27,989 bases of DNA from a virus: IMG/VR virus record IMGVR_UViG_3300017963_000656, positions 1 through 27,989 of that record. The stretch is one strand, 5' to 3'. Position numbers and translations under genes: made by a program. Position 1 is the stretch's first letter. Each line of letters begins with the position of its first letter. Below, piece by piece: positions 22,914 through 27,989 of the stretch. The notes beneath the pieces are model-generated. The model worked only from the letters and a program-made list of their open reading frames with translations. It had not been told where the DNA came from and made no database searches.

Positions 22914-23087
22914 CTATTCTTCCTTTGCTTCTTCGGCAGTCGCTTCACCGCGTTTGTTCTGCCGCCATATCGAGTGACAGACCGCCGCCCCCTGCGTACC
23001 GTCTTCTGCGGTGCCGTCGCGAATCACCTGCGGTATGCACCGCTGTATGAACTTCTGTCGCGTTTCGCCTTCGCGCGGTGTCGGCAT
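22914..23087 (-). CDS. 57-aa conserved small phage protein between portal and protease
   Basis: It starts MPTPREGETRQKFIQRCIPQ and ends with AAVCHSIWRQNKRG and a Glu-rich tail. The pattern GE-x-R-x2-FI-x2-C ... AAVC-x2-W recurs in short proteins, or in N-terminal segments, near phage portal and prohead protease genes. The start overlaps the portal stop by one base (TAATG) and the stop is one base before the protease start, so it is coupled on both sides. The function is unknown; it may be a capsid assembly accessory. The two Cys residues (C17, C37) are the conserved ones. Confidence 0.75.
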   Translation of the reverse strand: MPTPREGETRQKFIQRCIPQVIRDGTAEDGTQGAAVCHSIWRQNKRGEATAEEAKEE

Positions 23088-24772
23088 TATTGATTGTCCG
23101 TCAGGTCTTCAAGTGTCACGTCGTCGGTCGCGGTATCGTCTTCGGCAGTATCGTCGACAGCATCAACCGCAGTCGTTGCGGCGCTGCCCTTGACATCTGC
23201 AACCTTCGTATTCTCGCGCTTGCGCCTGTCCATCATGCCATCCCAACCGCCCGGCGTACCGCCGTTGATTGTCGTGTATTCGTCTTCGTACGTCGACAGC
23301 ATATTGTCGATACGAAGCTTTGCGCCTTCGCTTTCCTTCTTCGGGTCGATCATGCCCATGCCCGCGCCCAACCATGCCGAATTCGCCCAAGCCATACGCG
23401 CAAGCGGGTCTTCTAGGAAACCGGGCGCAGCGATGCGGCCCTTTGTCACCGCTTCGGTCAACCATTCGGTATACACCGGTTGGCAAAAGTTGCGCACAAG
23501 CCACATACGCACCGTGCGGTAATACTTCCAAGCTTCAAGCAACGCCGCACGCGCAGCGCTGTACGAAGACGAAAAATGAAGTATCATGTGTTCGTACGGA
23601 ATTTCAAGCGCCGCGCCGACTGCCTTGCTGTATGAAAAGAAGAATTCTTCGAAGGCGGTGACAGGTCGTTCAGCTTTGATTATTCCGATGTCTTCGCCTT
23701 CGTCAAGTTCTAGCACGTTACCGGTACCGACTTCAAGTGTACGTTGGTCGGTCGCGATGGCGCTGTCGGTCGGTTCGCCGTCGTTGCCGCGCGGAACAAC
23801 CGAAGCGTTCGGTACGAACCCCGAACCCATGCCTTGCGCGCCCTGCGACTTCACGAACACCGTGAAGAATTCTTGAATGATTGTTGCCATCAACGCCGCT
23901 TCGGAAAGTCGCGTCTGTTGCTTCAAGACTTCGACGACCGGCGCAAGCAACGGCATACCGCGCTTCTGACCGGGCCGTTCCTTGTTGAACAGGTGATACA
24001 CATTTCGCCGACCTGACTGACTGCCCCAAACGTCAAGCGGTGTCCACGTTCCGATATTCGTACTGCCGTACACCTTCGTGTTCACGTAGTACCGAATAGG
24101 CGCACCGAATTCGTCGTACTCGATACCCGCGACAAGGTTGTGTTTCTTCCCTTGCTTGTCTTCGAACGGGCCATCGGGCAACCCCTGCGGATTGCTGACG
24201 CGGTCGCCTTCAATCAGCATGACGCGAAGGTCGTACGGGAACCCGCGCAAATGTTGGAAGGGAAGCGCGACGAACAGGTCACCCGACAGCATCGGGTTGT
24301 ACACCGCCATCGCTTGAAGGTCGGCGAACGTCTGCGCCCGCGACATATCGCAGAACTGACTTTCGGCCCAAAGTCTGAACTCGCGTTCGGTCTGTCGTTC
24401 CCAAGCGTCAGCGTCATCGTCTGACAGGCGCAGGTATTCGCGGTCGACTCGCGACTGCAAAACAAGACCGCCGCCGACGACGTTTGTTCGAATACGTTTC
24501 AGCGGCGCGAGCGCAAGCGGTGTGTTCATCGACAGGTCGCGCGAACTTGCAACGCTGTCGCTGTGCGCGGGTACCGTGTCTTCGTCTGCGGATTTTAGCG
24601 ACGGGTGCCAAGCGCGCATCGAGCGCTTCGATTGCCCGCCTGTGATGTACCCGGTTGCCTGCAACGAAGACAAAGCGGCCCGCGCTGCGATACGTTCCAT
24701 ACCGCGACGCGGGCTTATCCATGTTATGACTTTGTCAACGACGTTCGGCCTAACTTCGATTGACTTCCCCAA
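23087..24772 (-). CDS. portal protein, lambda gpB family (561 aa)
   Basis: This matches lambda-type portals: VVDKVITWISPRRGMERIAA at the N-terminus, SSRDLSMNTPLALAPLKRIR, VVGGGLVLQSRVD, MLIEGDRVSNPQG and VFVKSQGAQG, then YEHMILHFSSSYSAARAALL and WRYYRTVR-like WKYYRTVRMWLVRNFC. Length is near gpB (533 aa). The start is TTG at 24772 with AAGG upstream; the next Met (residue 25) would lose the conserved VITWISP start, so the TTG is preferred. It forms the dodecameric DNA entry and exit ring. It stops with TAATG overlap to the next gene. Confidence 0.93.
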   Translation of the reverse strand: MGKSIEVRPNVVDKVITWISPRRGMERIAARAALSSLQATGYITGGQSKRSMRAWHPSLKSADEDTVPAHSDSVASSRDLSMNTPLALAPLKRIRTNVVGGGLVLQSRVDREYLRLSDDDADAWERQTEREFRLWAESQFCDMSRAQTFADLQAMAVYNPMLSGDLFVALPFQHLRGFPYDLRVMLIEGDRVSNPQGLPDGPFEDKQGKKHNLVAGIEYDEFGAPIRYYVNTKVYGSTNIGTWTPLDVWGSQSGRRNVYHLFNKERPGQKRGMPLLAPVVEVLKQQTRLSEAALMATIIQEFFTVFVKSQGAQGMGSGFVPNASVVPRGNDGEPTDSAIATDQRTLEVGTGNVLELDEGEDIGIIKAERPVTAFEEFFFSYSKAVGAALEIPYEHMILHFSSSYSAARAALLEAWKYYRTVRMWLVRNFCQPVYTEWLTEAVTKGRIAAPGFLEDPLARMAWANSAWLGAGMGMIDPKKESEGAKLRIDNMLSTYEDEYTTINGGTPGGWDGMMDRRKRENTKVADVKGSAATTAVDAVDDTAEDDTATDDVTLEDLTDNQ

Positions 24773-24821
24773 ATCGACCCGCCTTGCGCAAAGCGTTCAT
24801 ACTGTCGTCTGTATACCTAAT

Positions 24822-24851
24822 AGTATAACGCATTTCGCAGGCAAGGAACAA
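24822..24851 (-). promoter_or_regulatory. candidate late promoter upstream of portal
   Basis: On the minus strand, TTGTTC (24851-24846) and TATACT (24827-24822) are 18 nt apart. The -10 overlaps an inverted repeat TATAC/GTATA (24812-24816 and 24823-24827, 6-nt spacer) that could bind a regulator. The hexamers are fair rather than ideal, so this is provisional. Confidence 0.45.
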
Positions 24852-24871
24852 TCACATATTGACAAAGCATA

Positions 24872-24908
24872 GCGTTCGTGTGGCGTTTTGTATTGCGTTC
24901 GTGTGGCG
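24872..24908 (+). repeat. tandem 14-nt direct repeat GCGTTCGTGTGGCG (intergenic motif copy 2)
   Basis: GCGTTCGTGTGGCG is found at 24872-24885 and 24895-24908 (period 23 nt, about two helical turns). The second copy with its flank (24889-24908) matches the minus strand at 545-526 in 19 of 20 bases. The first copy runs into TGTGGCGTTTTG (24879-24890), close to the motif at 27929-27940. The spacing and location suggest operator sites upstream of the promoter. Confidence 0.6.
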
Positions 24909-24910
24909 AA

Positions 24911-25141
24911 TTAGATGTCGCGCGGAATGACGCGACGACTGCGAATTCCCCCGCCATGTTCAAGGCGATTGACCTTCGCTTCCCATTCCGCGCGACCGGC
25001 CCGAATCTCTTTCAGGTTCGCGCGGTTCAGCGTGCGGTCTTTGATAGTGTACGACTGCCCGGTCAAGACGACCGTTTCAGCTTCCTTGTACAGCGCGAGC
25101 ATTGCGCGCGCTTCGGCGAGTGTGTAGACCGGATCGGCCAT
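24911..25141 (-). CDS. gpW/DUF6148-like head-tail connector protein (76 aa)
   Basis: The sequence YTLAEARAMLALYKEAETVV, then TGQSYTIKDRTLNRANLKEI and WEAKVNRLEHGG matches the small head-completion family that includes lambda gpW-type proteins and DUF6148: helix, SYTI..RTL.RANL hairpin, helix. It lies between terminase large subunit and portal, exactly where lambda has W. In lambda it binds the portal after packaging to hold the DNA and receive FII. The start has AAGGGGG upstream. Confidence 0.85.
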   Translation of the reverse strand: MADPVYTLAEARAMLALYKEAETVVLTGQSYTIKDRTLNRANLKEIRAGRAEWEAKVNRLEHGGGIRSRRVIPRDI

Positions 25142-25157
25142 TGGGTACCCCCTTCGG

Positions 25158-27023
25158 TTAGTGTATGCCGCTTGACAAAGAGCGACGACGGGCGCGCTTC
25201 TTCATCGGTTGATTCGTGAATTGCATGATGCCGCCGCGCTGCGCGATTGCATCGAAGTTCGGGTTTAGTATGTTGAGCGCCGCGAGCGCATACGTACGAC
25301 AGTCAAGCGCTTCGTTGCGTCGGCCCGGCAACAGTTCCCATTGCAGCTTAACGAAACCGCGAACCCTGCGGGTGACCAATCGTTCAGCGGTCAGCATTCG
25401 GAAATAGTCACGGTCGTACATGGTCTTCTGTGGGAAGTGACAATATCCGGGTGAAGGGTCGTCGACCCGCAGCATCGAATATACCTTCGACTTCACTTCG
25501 TCAACCCAAACCGTGAACAGCCAAACGCCGTCAGGATGCTTTCGCATCGGACGCTTGATATACCCTTTGCCCCAACCGGAATCGCCCTTGACAGGAAAGA
25601 CGTTTCTATGCTCGCGCACCTTGCAGTATCGGTACACGACTCGCGCCCGGTGCCCGCTGTCGACCGCAGCGCAAGCGATGTTGATTGGTTGCCCGCTTTC
25701 GTGCGCCCAAGTCTGCAACAGATAGTCGTCTAATTGCTGCCACACGAACGCGCCTTCGGTGTCACCCCTAAACACCGCGTAATCGATTGACCATGATTCA
25801 AGGTCGCCCGACCAACCGACGACTTCGACTTCGATGCGGTCTTCCTGAACGTCGACACCTGCGGTCAACACCGCAACCTTCATCGGTGCGTCTGCCGGGT
25901 ACTTCTGCGCTCGACGCATGATACCGATTGCTGCAACGGTGCGCGCTTCTTCTGTCCATGTCTCGCCTAGCACAGTATTCACAAAGACCTTCAACAGTTC
26001 CTTGTTGTTGCTGTGCGTCGCCCGAAGAAACATCTTCACCGCATCGCGCCAACTGTAGAACCCAAGCGGCGAGTACAGCGCCGACAGGTGATAGCTGTGA
26101 ACTTCGGCACCCGGATTTTCAGCGACCCAACATGCCCCGTTGTCTTCCGACAGAAACCACGTCTTTTCTTTTTCGTCAATCCGTTTCTTGCAATGCTCGC
26201 ATTGGTACCACACGTCGCGCGGTTCGTCGCGGTTCGTCTTCTTCAACTCCCATTTCACATTCGCCCATTTCAACACCTGCAACTTGCCGCAGCGCGGGCA
26301 GGGTATGTTGTATCGGCGTTGGTCGCCTTCTTCGAACTTGGGTTCGATGCGCGACAGTTCCTTCACAAGCGGCGTTGACAGATAGAAGATTTTGCGTCGC
26401 GGGAAGTTCGCGGTTCGTCTGATTGCCAGTTCTGCCGGGTCACCTTCCGCGTCAACGTCGGTCGGGTACGCATCCCATTCATCGAGCATCAATACTTCGA
26501 TGGGCATTGACCGCAGCGACGCACCGCTGTTCGCGCCGCCCATAATGATAATGCCGCCCGGAAAAGACTTCATGCGAATCGTGTTCGAACTGTCGCGCGA
26601 CTTCATATCGCCCAACCGTTCGCTGACCTGCGGCACCATTTCGGCGCTAGGGGTAAAACGCTGTTTGCTGAACTTCTCTATGTTGTCAAGCGTCGGTTGT
26701 ACGTACAGCATCGGTACCGGGTGATAGTCGATGTTGTAGAACATAAGATTGATAGCGACTTCGGTAAACCCAAGTTGCGCGCCTTTCATCACCGCGACTT
26801 CATTGACTGACGAACTGATTGAAAGGTCTTCCATGATAGCACGAAGGAAGGGAAAGCGCGACGTGCGCCAAGGCCCGTACTCGCTCGATGATATGCGCGG
26901 CAAGCGTCGGTGATTGTCTGCCCATTGTGCGACGGTCAATTCAGGTGGCGGTTCAAACGCGCGCGCCAACCCTGCGCGGAGTTTTTCGAATCGATGGTCG
27001 ACGGCAGGCGACGCGGTCAGCAT
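25158..27023 (-). CDS. terminase large subunit, lambda GpA family (621 aa)
   Basis: The ATPase has a deviant Walker A (MKGAQLGFTE, about 79-88) and Walker B (VLMLDEWDAYP, about 177-187). A CPRCG...CEHC zinc knuckle (242-246, 275-278) is typical of GpA. The nuclease domain follows with D391 (AGVDVQEDRIEVEV), D455 (AAVDSGH) and a C-terminal RRNEALDCRTYALAAL motif. It packages DNA into the procapsid and cuts it. I start at ATG 27023, which has GGAG 8 nt upstream; the longer version would overlap the preceding gene by far more. It overlaps that gene by 7 nt. Confidence 0.95.
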   Translation of the reverse strand: MLTASPAVDHRFEKLRAGLARAFEPPPELTVAQWADNHRRLPRISSSEYGPWRTSRFPFLRAIMEDLSISSSVNEVAVMKGAQLGFTEVAINLMFYNIDYHPVPMLYVQPTLDNIEKFSKQRFTPSAEMVPQVSERLGDMKSRDSSNTIRMKSFPGGIIIMGGANSGASLRSMPIEVLMLDEWDAYPTDVDAEGDPAELAIRRTANFPRRKIFYLSTPLVKELSRIEPKFEEGDQRRYNIPCPRCGKLQVLKWANVKWELKKTNRDEPRDVWYQCEHCKKRIDEKEKTWFLSEDNGACWVAENPGAEVHSYHLSALYSPLGFYSWRDAVKMFLRATHSNNKELLKVFVNTVLGETWTEEARTVAAIGIMRRAQKYPADAPMKVAVLTAGVDVQEDRIEVEVVGWSGDLESWSIDYAVFRGDTEGAFVWQQLDDYLLQTWAHESGQPINIACAAVDSGHRARVVYRYCKVREHRNVFPVKGDSGWGKGYIKRPMRKHPDGVWLFTVWVDEVKSKVYSMLRVDDPSPGYCHFPQKTMYDRDYFRMLTAERLVTRRVRGFVKLQWELLPGRRNEALDCRTYALAALNILNPNFDAIAQRGGIMQFTNQPMKKRARRRSLSSGIH

Positions 27024-27277
27024 GGTACAAACTCCAATCGGGTACGCTCGCGCACCGGCATAACGCGACCGATTGCGGCGAAGCTTCGTTCTATCTTCGC
27101 CCAAGATTCATCGGTCAAGATGTCGTCGACCGTCGTTACTTCTTTGTGTGCATCACAGACAATCAAAGATGTCTCGCCGCGCGCGGGCGGTGCGTCTTTG
27201 TAGTCCATCGGCGCGAACAGCAACAACACGATTCGCCAACGACCAACGCCGGTACACTCTGACCTATAACAGTTCAT
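27017..27277 (-). CDS. small Cys/His protein between terminase subunits (86 aa)
   Basis: C3, C8, C41 and H44 (CYRSEC and VCDAHK) could form a zinc site. The middle is VLLLFAPMDYK and the tail is TTVDDILTDESWAKIERSF. The start overlaps the end of the small terminase gene by ATGA, and the end overlaps the large terminase start, so it is translated with both. Similar short proteins with a C..C...VC..H pattern occur near phage terminase genes, but I know no function; assisting packaging is only a guess. Confidence 0.7.
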   Translation of the reverse strand: MNCYRSECTGVGRWRIVLLLFAPMDYKDAPPARGETSLIVCDAHKEVTTVDDILTDESWAKIERSFAAIGRVMPVRERTRLEFVPC

Positions 27278-27882
27278 GCCTTCACCCCTTCGCGCACCGA
27301 ATCAGCGATGTCGGTTAGCGCGTGTCTGATTTCCTCAGTCAGTACGCGGTGTATCTCGCGGTGTTTCATTCCTTCGACCATCGTTGAAACGCGGTCGGGT
27401 ATCGATAGAAGACGCGCCTGCACCCCCTGCGCAATGGTCTGCCATTCGCGTTCAACCGTCGCGGCAGGCACAAGGTCGCCTTGCAGTTGCAGGTATTCAA
27501 GCTTCGCCCGGCGCGCCTTGTACATGCGTTCACGCTGCGCGGCATTTGTTTCGGTGATGCCGTCTTCGTCGCTCGCTTCGGGCGCGTCGTGTTCAAGTTG
27601 CTTCATGCCCATCACCCTGCGGCGCGTGCAGGTCGACAGGTACTTCGGTAACTCCGTATCCATGTTGAAGCGGTACCGGTTGTTGCGCACGACGGCGCTG
27701 ATTTTGCCTTCCTTCAAGGCATACCGTATCGCTTCTTCGGTGACACCTGCCGCCTTCGCAAGCTGACCGGTCGACACCCAATTCGACGAATCAAGTTGAC
27801 GTTTGCGAACGCGCCCGTTGCCGCCGCTTTTCTTCTTTGTCGCGCTCGATTTTGCGCGCCGTTTCCGTTGAACTGTTGGCAC
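27274..27882 (-). CDS. terminase small subunit, Nu1-like (202 aa)
   Basis: A winged-helix/HTH region (STGQLAKAAGVTEEAIRYAL, about residues 36-57, followed by ISAVVRNNRYRF) binds the packaging site, as in lambda Nu1. The C-terminal half is helical (AQRERMYKARRAKLEYLQL; EWQTIAQGVQARLLSIPDRV), as in the oligomerising domain of small terminases. The basic N-terminus (RKRRAKSSATKKK) may contact DNA. The start at GTG 27882 has AAGGGG 5 nt upstream; the GTG two codons earlier lies inside that site. It recognises the phage DNA and loads the large subunit. Confidence 0.88.
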   Translation of the reverse strand: MPTVQRKRRAKSSATKKKSGGNGRVRKRQLDSSNWVSTGQLAKAAGVTEEAIRYALKEGKISAVVRNNRYRFNMDTELPKYLSTCTRRRVMGMKQLEHDAPEASDEDGITETNAAQRERMYKARRAKLEYLQLQGDLVPAATVEREWQTIAQGVQARLLSIPDRVSTMVEGMKHREIHRVLTEEIRHALTDIADSVREGVKA

Positions 27883-27888
27883 ACTCAC

Positions 27889-27989
27889 CCCTTATACATA
27901 ATACACGTTTGCAGAACTGTGATTGTGACAGAACGCCACAGAAACGCCCACCAAATGCCCTAAAAACGCAACAATGACCAACTAGTGCA
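27889..27989. other. noncoding region upstream of terminase, motif copy 3
   Basis: There is no gene here within the window. The minus strand at 27940-27929 reads TGTGGCGTTCTG, matching copy 1 in 11 of 12 bases. A tandem near-repeat of about 11 nt (ACAGAACGCC, ACAGAAACGCC) lies at 27928-27948. A TATTAT (27898-27903) without a good -35 is present near the start codon. In lambda-type phages the packaging site lies near this position, so this region may be part of it, or the late operon control region. Confidence 0.5.

Larger units (their letters stand above)
24773..24910. other. 138-nt regulatory gap between gpW-like and portal genes
   Basis: This is the longest gap inside the head module. It contains a promoter candidate, an inverted repeat overlapping its -10, and two copies of a 14-nt direct repeat. 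No small ORF with a ribosome binding site is seen. It splits the packaging genes from the portal and downstream genes. Confidence 0.7.

Noticed and set aside
27883-27888. GTG at 27888 as start of the terminase small subunit
   Set aside because: It overlaps the AAGGGG ribosome binding site; the GTG at 27882 has proper 5 nt spacing.
27898-27903. TATTAT upstream of terminase as a promoter
   Set aside because: No acceptable -35 at 16-18 nt, and it lies so close to the start codon that the leader would lack the ribosome binding site.
1-27989. tRNA genes, CRISPR arrays, insertion sequences, integrase or att sites
   Set aside because: I saw no cloverleaf-like sequence, no regularly spaced repeats, no transposase or integrase motif and no terminal repeats in the window.

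Overview
The window is a nearly continuous late (structural) gene block of a tailed bacteriophage or prophage with a contractile tail (Caudoviricetes, myovirus morphology). Every credible gene lies on the minus strand, so biological gene order runs from high to low coordinates. The DNA is moderately GC-rich. Genes are packed with 1-15 nt gaps or short overlaps (ATGA, TAATG, TAGTG), and nearly every start has a strong purine Shine-Dalgarno (AAAGGGGG-like). This fits a Gram-negative, probably proteobacterial host, but the host cannot be named from the sequence.

Head module, lambda-like (27.9-19.6 kb): terminase small subunit, a small Cys/His protein, GpA-type terminase large subunit, gpW/DUF6148-like connector protein, a 138-nt regulatory gap with a promoter candidate, lambda-type portal (TTG start), a 57-aa protein, an S49 protease with an in-frame internal start for a scaffold (C/Nu3 arrangement), decoration protein D, major capsid protein E, and a helix-hairpin-helix protein.

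Accessory module (19.6-14.7 kb), inserted between the capsid gene and the FII-like head-tail joiner: a small structural protein, a compact GT-A-like glycosyltransferase, and two ~650-aa repetitive surface or fibre-like proteins.

Tail module, Mu-like (14.7-4.0 kb): FII-like joiner, tail terminator, DUF2635 protein, sheath (gpL), tube (gpM), tail assembly chaperone with a -1 frameshift extension, tape measure, gpN, gp44/P-like hub, a tiny Cys-rich protein, gp45 spike, gp46, gp47 (baseplate J), and a gp48/YmfQ-like protein encoded as two separate ORFs. The gene order matches Mu L-M-41-42-N-44-45-46-47-48.

Distal module (4.0-0.7 kb): tail fibre, holin-like membrane protein, a structural protein, an M15 peptidase endolysin candidate and a YiiX-like papain-fold hydrolase, closed by a clear rho-independent terminator at 664-697. 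A 380-nt noncoding region with hairpins, a shared repeat motif and a good promoter follows, then a separately transcribed conserved 102-aa phage protein.

The phage is therefore a mosaic of a lambda-type head and a Mu-type contractile tail. The most notable details are the frameshift signal, the internal scaffold start, the split gp48, a glycosyltransferase beside giant surface proteins, a conserved motif in all three long noncoding gaps, hairpins at the 3' ends of major structural genes, and a marked scarcity of GATC.
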